A DNA stretch of 64,000 nt from Candidatus Albibeggiatoa sp. nov. NOAA (GTDB taxonomy: Bacteria > Pseudomonadota > Gammaproteobacteria > Beggiatoales > Beggiatoaceae): contig JAOXRS010000047.1 in NCBI GenBank assembly GCA_025800385.1, positions 124,001 to 188,000 of the forward strand. The letters are read 5' to 3'. The notes under the pieces were generated by a model. The model saw nothing but the letters and a program-made list of their open reading frames with translations, did no database searches and was not told the DNA's origin. Positions 9,401-18,300 of the stretch are shown piece by piece (position 1 is the stretch's first letter; every line of letters begins with the position of its first letter). The position numbers and the translations under genes were made by a program.

Positions 9401-10683
9401 TAGTACTAAGTTCAGTGTCTTTGACAGGTGATTTTAGCTTTACTAATGCAACATCTTCAACGCTGACAATACCGACTAGTTACTCAGTTGGTATTGAATT
9501 ATCTGATACCTCAGCCATCGGTGATTACTCAGGCACATTGAGTTTTACTACAAACGACAGTGATGAAAGCAACTTTAGTATTAGTCTTACGGGTACTGTC
9601 ACAGCAAGCAATGATTCTGATAATGACATAGACAATACAGGTGATACTGACAATTCCTCAGACAATGATCAAATCAGCTCAAGTAAACCTACAGGCAAAG
9701 TACATATCCATCAAGATCGTTATCTATTGGGTGTAGCAGGCCATTTGGCACACATTAAATCTAGCCCAAGTGGTATTGATTGCGAATATGGTGAAGGTTC
9801 TTGCACAGCAATGTTTGATCGAGGAACAACCGTTCAACTTGAACTAATCAAAATCAAAACCGCTGATGGCTTCAGCCAAGATGATTACGATATTACTTGG
9901 GAAGGCTCCGACTATGGGTGTGCTAAACAAGTTGTGACCATGCAAACTGGTATTCGCTGTCATGTCAAAGTGCATGGCAAACAAGGGATGGATTACTCAG
10001 CGGACAGTGCTACTGGAAACACTGACAGTTCAGCAGATAACTCAAATACAAATGAACCTGTTACAAACCAACTAGAATTTCTCAATTTCAGTGGTCATAG
10101 CAGATTACGTGGCGGTGCTGAAGATGTGATTCTTGGCTTCATCCTTAAGGGTAGCGGCACAGCTGATGTGGTGCTTCACGCGGATATTTTAGATGAAGGT
10201 GTTATGCCACAGCTTGATTTGAATGAGATCATTATTGACGAGCAGGGTATTCGTGGCAACTTACTCAAACGTCATCAACACTCAGAAAATTTCATTTTAG
10301 AACATACTGTAGGTGAAGGCATTTACACCATGCAAATGAGTTCTGCTGGGGTCAAAGGGCGTGGTATGGCTGGGATTAGCCTGAAAAATAATCAATTGAA
10401 CTTAACCAACCTCAGTGTTCGCGGTCATTTAAAAGATTTCTTAGTATTGAATTTCATCATTAGTGGTGAAGGAACACAAAAAATCCAAGTCAATACACAG
10501 ATTTTAAGTGGCGACGTTGTGACTGAGTTGCATTTGCTTAATATTTCAACTCAACAAGGCTTGGTTAATGAAAATATCGCTGAAGGAAAAACAATTGAAG
10601 TCAGTACAGGAGCTTATGCTATTTTACTGAAAGTGATTGAAGGTGAAGGCATCGGCATGATTGAGGCTGATTTAATTCAATGA
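6439..10683 (+). CDS. ExeM/NucH-type secreted endonuclease with shared C-terminal module
   Basis: A 1414-residue secreted nuclease. The N-terminus is hydrophobic (about 1-60, apparently composite). A lamin-tail-like domain follows (about 52-170; LIISEYIEGSGNNRAIEIYN), then a fibronectin-like segment, an OB-like region (IEGIVVGDFQ, GGFFVQEED) and an endonuclease/exonuclease/phosphatase domain (about 630-940). The latter's catalytic motifs are visible: ASFNVHHY, LQELEN, VVTHMKSK, VGDFNAY, and the final SDHDPIIV. Next come a choice-of-anchor-D/ASH-like domain (about 950-1050), a Cys-containing module and a 205-residue C-terminal domain shared with the next two genes. ExeM-type enzymes degrade extracellular DNA for nutrient recovery or biofilm remodelling. 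The usual GlyGly-CTERM tail is absent and the shared module takes its place. SD AGGGTAGG precedes the ATG. Confidence 0.88.
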   Translation: MKNLFRQPLLAMSIVFWHIQSATKCTSPKYKYVLQTLLFTCGLTLGQTGYAVTTGLIISEYIEGSGNNRAIEIYNGTGSSVDLSTYKLALYANGSSTLSQYISLTGTVANGDVHVVTNPTADSAIKSVADQEINYVVIFNGNDAVALWDGNVGTGALIDVVGQIGHDPGTGWGSGDTSTLNRTLSRKASVCYGHIMGGTFDPATEWDGAAEDTFSGLGSHTVSCDHINPEPTNYPTAFTVTTDSDSEITTSWTDATGTQVPTGYLIICSINGGFVYPTDKLTEVDDTDCSDNVGFKNITQGTETYTWTGLDPDTTHHFMIFPYTNSGLAINYKIDGSPQAKNVKTDVPITKIHEIQGTGGDSEYIDFQRTIEGIVVGDFQHIDGDVPNLGGFFVQEEDSDIDEHDNTSEGIFIYGGTLATVDVEVGDKVQVTGRVNEYRGMTEISSTPTVNIISKNNILPTATRIDLPLNLSPDQTLVMNDDDEWVVDLERYEGMLVEFSDALTITELYQLDRYGEFVASADGRLTQFTQTNTPNATDYLHHLFDIAARSITIDDGRLRQSVTPIYPDGSLDTSDVIRLGDTVTNLKGVINYGRGYINFGKQTYRLMPTELPSFTNTNARPANHSDVGGTLRVASFNVHHYFTTLSSRGADTSVELIRQTDKLLRVLISLDADIVGLQELENDYASGSSSTIAHLVSELNARVGAGTYDYIDPSTNIGSDDIAVGIIYKTASVTQTSGTTIETLDDSDLAALDMSGSIFNGSGTNRPPIATTFTDQSTNETFTLVVTHMKSKFSAGNYAGDSDADDGQGLSNETRLLGVQALKAWLATNPTSSPDDDFLIVGDFNAYAKEDPIVEMENDYTNIIGENNYSYIFKAQSGTLDYAFASSTLNAQVTGSTIWHINADEPDVFDYNENNNDSSLFDPTTPYRASDHDPIIVGLTLHTATSEITVKDSSTELSTSATVDLGSAVAGDPLSKILSIENTGDGDLVLSSVSLTGDFSFTNATSSTLTIPTSYSVGIELSDTSAIGDYSGTLSFTTNDSDESNFSISLTGTVTASNDSDNDIDNTGDTDNSSDNDQISSSKPTGKVHIHQDRYLLGVAGHLAHIKSSPSGIDCEYGEGSCTAMFDRGTTVQLELIKIKTADGFSQDDYDITWEGSDYGCAKQVVTMQTGIRCHVKVHGKQGMDYSADSATGNTDSSADNSNTNEPVTNQLEFLNFSGHSRLRGGAEDVILGFILKGSGTADVVLHADILDEGVMPQLDLNEIIIDEQGIRGNLLKRHQHSENFILEHTVGEGIYTMQMSSAGVKGRGMAGISLKNNQLNLTNLSVRGHLKDFLVLNFIISGEGTQKIQVNTQILSGDVVTELHLLNISTQQGLVNENIAEGKTIEVSTGAYAILLKVIEGEGIGMIEADLIQ

Positions 10684-11043
10684 TGTTACATTCATAATTT
10701 TCAAAGGTGTGTTTCAAGCTTGATGCTTGGCACGCCTTTTTTAATCATTTTTTCTATTACATTGCATCTTTTCTTTTTTATTACACTCAAAATCTCTAAA
10801 ACACACTTAACTCACCAAATAAATGTTATATAAAAAATCGAGTAAAGCCAATTTTATGCAACTCTTTAACTTTTGATTTTTATGAAAAATAATTTAAATA
10901 TTACTTATTGCTGATACTTTTACAGACAACTGTTCTTTTATCGAAAATAACTTGAGATTTATAGGTTTATTTGGTTAAATTTATTAATTAATATTATATT
11001 AAATGCTGCAGCTGTTTTACTTTGTATAATCCTGGAAAAATAT
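10684..11043. other. 360-bp intergenic region between two giant secreted-protein genes
   Basis: It holds the terminator of the nuclease gene near its start. After that there is only strongly AT-rich sequence that presumably contains the promoter of the next gene. No ORF or RNA was recognised. Confidence 0.5.
10703..10742 (+). terminator. Intrinsic terminator of the nuclease gene
   Basis: AAGGTGTG and CACGCCTT form the base of a stem extended by CAAGC/GCTTG around a short loop, followed by a run of T. The base-stem sequence recurs after the next two genes. Confidence 0.8.
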
Positions 11044-14000
11044 ATGAATACACTATTTAAAAAGACGCTGATTGCCATGAGTATTGTGTTTTTACCAATA
11101 TTTCATGTTTATGCAGCAGGTACGACGCTTAGTGCTGGAGATATTGTCATTATTGGTGTTAATGCCGATGACCCTGATGAGTTCAGTTTCATACCCTTAG
11201 TGAACTTAGAGCCAGGTACAGAGATTACGTTTACTGACAGTGGTTGGTTGGACACTAATACATTTAGAGGGGGTGAAGGCGCAGTCAAATACACCGCATC
11301 CAGTGCAATTTCAGCAGGAACACTGGTCACTTTTGTTGGTATCGGCGGCAATTTTACGAGTGCCGACGACTCAAATGTTGGTAATTATGGATTCAGCTTG
11401 TCAGCTAATGGCGACCAAATACTAGCATTTCAAGGTTCATCGTCAAGCCCAACATTTATTTTTGCAGTACAAACTAACAGCACTCAGTGGCAAACCAACA
11501 GTACTGCTACCAGCAATTCAGCTTTGCCTTTAGGATTAACTGATAGAACCAATGCTGTCGCTGTAGGTAATGATAGTGGTGAAGGAGATGAATATGATAA
11601 TGCTTGGTACGCAGGCATCACAAGTGGTACAGCAGCAGAAATACTAGCCGCAGTGGCAAACAATGCAAACTGGACAGGAAACAATAACAGAATACTCCAT
11701 TTTACAAATAATTTCTCTGTAAGAACAGCTCTAACCTCTGGTAATATTTTAGCTATGCAAGAGGGCTATATAGTGGATGAGTACCAACTGGACGGTACTA
11801 AGGTACAATCCTTTAGCTTTTTACCACCTGATGCAGATAACTTAGAAGAACTTCGCGATATTATCGTTGGTCAAAATGGGAATGTATACGCCTTCAATGG
11901 TACTTTTAATCCTGTATTGAGTATCTTGACACCTGCCACTAACAGCTTTGCTACTGATTTAACTCTTTCTGAATGGAGTACCATTAACAATGTCACTTAT
12001 GGTGGTATTGCTGCTTTTAACGATTGGGTGTTTGTCTCGGATATGAATACCAGCGGAGCAGGAGCAAGAGGTATTGTGAGATTTGATTTAAATGGCGGCA
12101 TTCATCAGCGTTTTTCGGATACTGAGGGCTATATCCAATTAACCATAGGCAGAGACGCATTACTATATGGTCTATCAAGCTCGAAAGAAATTCTAGTATT
12201 TAACCCCATCACTTTAGATTTGCTTAATACCATCGATTTATCAGGTGACCTTTCCACTGCTAGTATCCGCGCTATTGCCGTGGACAGTGACAGCAACATT
12301 TATGGCGTGGCCTGGAATGGTAAAATCTACGCTTTCAATACCAACGGCGAAGTGTTGAATTCAATTGCTTCTGGTGCAAATAGTTTGTCGGATATTAACA
12401 TTGATGAGAACGGTAACCTCTTGGTTATTGAAGCATGGGATGGTGAAATCTATTGGACAAACACAAATTTAGATACACTGACACTATTGTCTTTCACAGC
12501 AGAAGGAACAAATGCCGTATTTACTACTGGGATGAGTTTTGCCACTCTTACAATGACTAAGCCAACCAATGGTACTGTTACCAGTACTGTTGACTTAAAC
12601 TGTGGCACAGACGGGACAAAATGCTCAGACCCTTACCTCAGTGGAGCAACTGTAACCCTTACTGCGACACCTGATGCAAACTACACCTTCGACGGTTGGG
12701 GTGGTGATTGTTCATCTGCCAGCTTTACTATCAACACAAATATGAACTGTACTGCCACTTTCAGTAGCGATGACTTATCAAATTCAGGCACTCCATTAAC
12801 CCCCAGCAATGTTTTAGCTGTTCAAGAAAACTATATCGTAGATGAATACCAATTAGATGGTACTAAAGTGCAATCTTTTACCTTCACTGGAGATGGCGGC
12901 ACAGAAAGCCTTCGAGATATTATTGTTGGCAATAACGGTAATGTATATGCTTTCAATGGCACATTTAACCCTGTAATGAGTACTTTGATCCCATCCACAG
13001 GCAATTTCGCTATCGATTTGAGCTTCTCCGAATGGAGTACAGCCAATAATGGTACTTATGGTGGTATTGCTGCTTTCAACGATTGGGTGTTTGTTTCAGA
13101 TTCGCGTACTTTTAATGGAGGAGAAGCAAAAGGCATTGTGAGGTTTGATTTGAGTAATAATAGCCACCAGCGTTTTTCTGATACTGAAGGCTATATCCAA
13201 TTAACCATAGGCAGAGACGCGCTATTGTATGGGCTATCTGACTTGAGTGAGATTCTAGTGTTTAACCCCATTACTTTAGACTTACTCAACACCATTGACT
13301 TATCAGGTGATCTTTTCGTTGCAGGTATTCGTGCTATTGCCGTGGACAGCGACAGCAATATTTACGGTGTATCGTGGAACAACGGTAAAATCTACGCTTT
13401 CGACACCAATGGTTCTGTATTGAACTCCGTCAATCCCAATGCAGGTAGTTTGGCCGACATCAACATCGATGAGAATAACAATCTTCTGGTTATCGAAGGT
13501 TGGGATGGTGAAGTCTATTGGACAAATACAAATTTAGATATGCCCACACTATTACCTTTCACAGCAAGCGAGTCAAATGCGGCATTCACTACGGGGATGA
13601 CTTTTGCCAGTCTTACAATGACTAAGCCAACCAATGGCACTATTACCAGTACTGTTGACTTAAATTGTGGTATGGGGGGGACAAAATGCTTAGACCCTTA
13701 CCTTAATGGTGCAACCGTAACCCTTACTGCGACACCTGATACAAATTACACCTTCAATGGCTGGGGTGGTGATTGCTCATCTGCTAGTTTTACTATCAAC
13801 ACCGACATGAATTGTACTGCTACTTTTAGTCTTAAAAAGCCTGAAATCGCAATAAAAGACAACACAGACGAATTAAGCACTTCTGCAACGATTGATTTAG
13901 GTAGCACTCATATAAATGGGTCGCTTAGCAAAACTTTAACGATTGAGAATAACGGCAGTGCTGATTTAGTGTTGGATTCAATCAGTTTAACAGGCAACTT

Positions 14001-15210
14001 TAGCAGCTCCGTCAACTCTGATATAACAATTGCCGCAAATGCTAGCGCAGATATAACAATTGAATTATCTGATACTTCAATCACAGGTGATTATTCAGGC
14101 ACACTTAGCTTTAATAGCAACGATGACGATGAAAGTAGCTTTAGCTTAAGTTTAACTGGCTCAGTAACAATCACTAGAACTGAAGAACCTGTAGAAAGTG
14201 ATAACAATGATGCTGAACAACCAACAGGCTCAACGCATATTCATCAAGACCGTTATCTATTAGGTATTGCTGGCCATTTAGCTCATATCAAATCTAACCC
14301 AAGTGGCATTAATTGCGAATATGGTGAAGGCTCTTGCACAGCGATGTTTGATCGAGGTACAACCGTTCAACTTGAGCTAGTCAAAATCAAAACAGCTGAT
14401 GGTTTTAGCCAAAATGATTACAACATCTCGTGGGAAGGCACTGATAATGGATGTGCGAAACAATCCGTCAAGATGAACAAAGGTATTCGCTGTCATGTCA
14501 AAATTTATGGCAAACAGGGGATGGATTACTCAAGCAGCAATTCAAATACTGGTGACTTAACAACTGATTCAGCCACAATCGAGTCAGCCCCAGATCAACT
14601 ACAGTTCTTAAACTTCAGTGGCCACAGCACATTACGCGGTGGTGCTGAAGATGTGATTCTTGGCTTCATCCTTAAAGGTAACGGCACAGCTGATGTAGTG
14701 CTTCACGCAGATATTTTAGATGAAGGAGTGATGCCGCAGCTTGATTTGAATGAGATCATTATTGACGAGCAAGGTATTCGTGGTGATTTACTTAAACGTC
14801 ATCAACACTCAGAAAACTTCATTTTAGAACATACTGTAGGTGAAGGTATTTACACTATGCAAATGAGTTCTATCAGTGTTAAAGGTCGTGGTATGGCTGG
14901 GATTAGTTTGAAAAATAATCAATTGAATTTAACCAACCTCAGTGTTCGTGGTCATTTAAAAGATTTCTTAGTATTGAATTTCATCATTAGTGGTGAAGGA
15001 ACACAAAAAATCCAAGTCAATACACAGATTTTAAGTGGCAATGTTGTGACTGAGTTGCATTTGCTCAATATTTCAACTCAACAAGGCTTGGTTAATGAAA
15101 ATATTGCTGAAGGAAAAACGATTGAAGTCAGTGCAGGTGCTTATGCTATTTTACTGAAAGTGATTAGAGGTGAAGGTATTGGCATGATTGAGGCTGACTT
15201 AATGCAATAA
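11044..15210 (+). CDS. Giant secreted protein: duplicated propeller and InlB-like repeats with shared C-terminal module
   Basis: 1388 residues. The signal peptide is MNTLFKKTLIAMSIVFLPIF, cleaved near HVYA. A lamin-tail-like beta domain (about 22-230; GDIVIIGVNADDPDEFSF) comes first. Two copies of a roughly 345-residue unit follow (about 235-575 and 590-930). Each unit is a beta-propeller-like region (FNDWVFVSD, EGYIQLTIGRDALLYGL, IRAIAVDSDSNIYGV) ending in a divergent InlB-type repeat with cysteines (FDGWGGDCSSASFT). Then come a choice-of-anchor-D-like domain (about 938-1045) and the shared Cys module plus C-terminal domain. No enzymatic motif is visible, so an adhesin or binding role is likelier than catalysis, but that is inference. 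It has its own terminator. Confidence 0.82.
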   Translation: MNTLFKKTLIAMSIVFLPIFHVYAAGTTLSAGDIVIIGVNADDPDEFSFIPLVNLEPGTEITFTDSGWLDTNTFRGGEGAVKYTASSAISAGTLVTFVGIGGNFTSADDSNVGNYGFSLSANGDQILAFQGSSSSPTFIFAVQTNSTQWQTNSTATSNSALPLGLTDRTNAVAVGNDSGEGDEYDNAWYAGITSGTAAEILAAVANNANWTGNNNRILHFTNNFSVRTALTSGNILAMQEGYIVDEYQLDGTKVQSFSFLPPDADNLEELRDIIVGQNGNVYAFNGTFNPVLSILTPATNSFATDLTLSEWSTINNVTYGGIAAFNDWVFVSDMNTSGAGARGIVRFDLNGGIHQRFSDTEGYIQLTIGRDALLYGLSSSKEILVFNPITLDLLNTIDLSGDLSTASIRAIAVDSDSNIYGVAWNGKIYAFNTNGEVLNSIASGANSLSDINIDENGNLLVIEAWDGEIYWTNTNLDTLTLLSFTAEGTNAVFTTGMSFATLTMTKPTNGTVTSTVDLNCGTDGTKCSDPYLSGATVTLTATPDANYTFDGWGGDCSSASFTINTNMNCTATFSSDDLSNSGTPLTPSNVLAVQENYIVDEYQLDGTKVQSFTFTGDGGTESLRDIIVGNNGNVYAFNGTFNPVMSTLIPSTGNFAIDLSFSEWSTANNGTYGGIAAFNDWVFVSDSRTFNGGEAKGIVRFDLSNNSHQRFSDTEGYIQLTIGRDALLYGLSDLSEILVFNPITLDLLNTIDLSGDLFVAGIRAIAVDSDSNIYGVSWNNGKIYAFDTNGSVLNSVNPNAGSLADINIDENNNLLVIEGWDGEVYWTNTNLDMPTLLPFTASESNAAFTTGMTFASLTMTKPTNGTITSTVDLNCGMGGTKCLDPYLNGATVTLTATPDTNYTFNGWGGDCSSASFTINTDMNCTATFSLKKPEIAIKDNTDELSTSATIDLGSTHINGSLSKTLTIENNGSADLVLDSISLTGNFSSSVNSDITIAANASADITIELSDTSITGDYSGTLSFNSNDDDESSFSLSLTGSVTITRTEEPVESDNNDAEQPTGSTHIHQDRYLLGIAGHLAHIKSNPSGINCEYGEGSCTAMFDRGTTVQLELVKIKTADGFSQNDYNISWEGTDNGCAKQSVKMNKGIRCHVKIYGKQGMDYSSSNSNTGDLTTDSATIESAPDQLQFLNFSGHSTLRGGAEDVILGFILKGNGTADVVLHADILDEGVMPQLDLNEIIIDEQGIRGDLLKRHQHSENFILEHTVGEGIYTMQMSSISVKGRGMAGISLKNNQLNLTNLSVRGHLKDFLVLNFIISGEGTQKIQVNTQILSGNVVTELHLLNISTQQGLVNENIAEGKTIEVSAGAYAILLKVIRGEGIGMIEADLMQ
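11742..13830 (+). repeat. Two-copy intragenic repeat of about 1.03 kb
   Basis: Unit 1 (about 11742-12768) and unit 2 (about 12807-13830) encode the same propeller plus InlB-like unit and are clearly similar at the DNA level, for example around the FNDWVFVSD and EGYIQLTIGRDALLYGL codons. An intragenic duplication is the simplest origin. Confidence 0.8.
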
Positions 15211-15239
15211 TAAGTTGATTTTTTAACTGTAATAATTAG

Positions 15240-15276
15240 TGGCGTGTTTTAAGTCTAGCTTAGCACGCCATTTTCT
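15240..15276 (+). terminator. Intrinsic terminator of the second giant gene
   Basis: TGGCGTG (15240-15246) pairs perfectly with CACGCCA (15264-15270), followed by ttttctt. The core GGCGTG/CACGCC is shared with the neighbouring terminators. Confidence 0.78.
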
Positions 15277-15364
15277 TATAACCAAATTAACATACTCTTA
15301 TTTACATATGAAAATAATAGTTATATATTATTATTAACGATCATATTTATTAATAGGAATACTC

Positions 15365-18300
15365 ATGTTTAACTTAATTTTTCAGTATTGCCATATAAAG
15401 GCATACTGTAGATGGTTATTGGTATTATTTAGTCTGCTTTCCTTACAAACAGCCTCTGCTCAATGGCAAGAAGGCTTTGGATACCCAGGTTTTAATGGTG
15501 ATATCTTTACCATTTTACATCATGGAGAAGATATATATGTGGGTGGTGATTTTACCCATCATAATGGCGTGGCTTTGAATTATATTGCTAAGTGGAATGG
15601 TTCAAGCTGGGAATCCTTAGGTGAAGGGTTTAGTGGCAATAAATTAAATCCTGATAAAGGAGTATATGCCCTAGCTATAGATAATGAAGGCAATATCATT
15701 GCAGGAGGAAAGTTTGCTAATTCAGGTAACCAAGAGCTTAACCGGTCTGGTATCGCAAAGTGGAACGGCTCAAGTTGGGAATCCTTAGGTGAGGGGTTTA
15801 GCAATGTCTATGCATTAACTCTAGATAGTGAAGGCAGCCTTATTGCTGGTGGCAGATTTTTCGACACAGAAAACGGTGGTAAAACACTCAAAGGTATTAT
15901 GAAGTGGAATGGTTCTAACTGGGAGTTCTTGGGTGATGGGCTTAATGATGAGGTCTATGCCCTAACACTAGACAGTGATGAAAATATTATTGCTGGTGGT
16001 AAATTCACTTCTTCAGGAGACAACCAACCAGTCAGCCGTATAGCCAAATGGAATGGGACAAGCTGGGAGTCTTTTGGTGATGGATTTAATAATGATGTTT
16101 TAGCACTCAGCATTGATAATGATGGAAATATCTTCGCTGGTGGTAAATTCACTTCTTCAGGAAATCAGGCAATCACTTATGCAGCCAAATGGAATGGAAC
16201 AAGTTGGGAATCTACAAGCAATGATGAATTTGATGACGTTATTTTTGCGCTGACCACAGATACTGAAGGCAATACTATTGCAGGGGGAGCATTTACTCGT
16301 TCAGACAATAAAGTTGTTCATAAAATTGCTAAATTACGTACAAATAGCTGGGAAAGAATAGCTTCGTTAGCTCAAGGGTTTAATCATGATGTTAATGCTC
16401 TAGCAGTAGACAATGAAGGTAATATTATTGCTGGGGGCTACTTCACTTCTGTAGGCAGTCAGATAGTTAACCATATTGCCAAATGGAATGGAACAAGTTG
16501 GGAGTCTTTAGGCGATGGCTTTGACGGCTTTCCTTCTAATATATTCATCGACAATGAGAATAATATTATTGTAAGTGGCAACTTTACTAAGTCAGGTAAC
16601 CAGCTTCTCAATGGTTTCGCCAAATGGAATGGAGCAAGCTGGGAATCCTTTGGTGACGGGCTTGATCTTCAAATTGGTACTTTGGCATTAGATAATGAAA
16701 ACAACCTTATTGCTGGAAGTAACGCTCTTGGTGGCAATCTAATAAAATGGAATGGTGCAGACTGGGAGCCTTTAGATAATGGTTTTAGCCATTACCCCCC
16801 TAATCTCAACAGCGATGAATTCAATATTACAGGTATTTCTCGCCTAAGAGTTGATTCTGAGAATAATATTATTATTGTTGCTCTCTACACTTCTCTAGGT
16901 GATCAGCTAAACTATGTTGCAAAATGGAATGGTGAAAACTGGGCATTCTTAGGTGGCGGATTCAAAAGCCGTATTAAGGCACTGGAAGTGGATAAAGAAA
17001 ACAATATTATTGTTGGGGGACTTTTTTCTTCTACCTCTTCAGGCAAAAAATTTAACTATATCGCAAAGTGGAATGGAACAAGTTGGGAATCTTTAGGAAA
17101 CGGATTCAATACTCGAGTTGATGACCTCAAGGTAGATAATGAAGGTAATATTATTGCAGGCGGATATTTTACTTCTTCTGGAAATACAAAGCTTAGATAC
17201 CTTGCCAAATGGACTGGCACAAACTGGGAGTCTATAGGTGGTGGAGTTAATTCAGCGGTTAAAGCCTTAAGTTTGGATAATGAAGGCAATATTATTGTTG
17301 GAGGCAAATTCAATAGTGCCGGTAGAATTATTTCTACTCGTTTTGCAATATGGAATCCACCTACTATTAATTTTGCACTTTCAGAGCAATCTATTACAGA
17401 AGATAAAGGTAGTATTACTCTAACTGTTGAACTATCTGAAGCTTCTGAATACCCTATATCTATTCCTTTATCTACTAATACCTCTAGCTCTGTTAGTAAT
17501 AATGATTATGCTATGGGTACATCAGTCCTAACTATCAAAGCAGGTAAAACTGAAGCACAATCAATCATTACAATTCGTAATGACGCTATTTCTGAGTCTG
17601 ATGAAGAGTTAATCATTGATATGGGAAGCTCTATTAATGCTATAAAAGGAGCAACATCACAATTTACTTTGACTATTGTAGATGATGATGTAAATTCTCC
17701 TGATGATTCTTCAAGCTCTAACACCAATAGCCCTATAACAACAAAGCCTAGTCACCACCTGCTTTCAGTAGGAGGAACGAAGGCTCATATTATCAGTCAG
17801 CCTAGTGGTATTGATTGTAAATATGGCTCTGGCACGTGTTCATACTTATTTGATCAAGGTGAAACTGTACAGCTTATACTTGAATCTATCAATATGGCTG
17901 AAGGTACAACAAAAGATGACTACACTGTCACATGGATTGGTGATTGTGATAATTCAACTCACACACTAAATATGCATGATAACTACCGTTGTTTAGTACA
18001 AGTTTATGGCAAACAGAGTACTAAGAAACCAACAAATACCAACTCAAGTAGTACTGATAATGCTAATACAAGCTCAACGAGTAATACTACAGGTCAAATA
18101 GAATTCCTCAACTTTAGTGGCCACAGTACATTACGTGGTGGTGCTGAAGATGTGATTCTTGGCTTTATTCTTGAAGGTAATGGCACAGCTGACGTAATTC
18201 TCCATGCAGATATTTTAGATAAGGGTGTCATGCCTCAACTTGATCTGAATGAAGTCACTATTGATAACCAAGGGATTCGTGGTGACTTACTCAAACGTCA

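Noticed and set aside
15560-17330. Possible CRISPR or tandem DNA satellite from the regular repeat spacing
   Set aside because: The repeats are in frame, imperfect and encode the WNG protein unit; there are no identical direct repeats with unique spacers.
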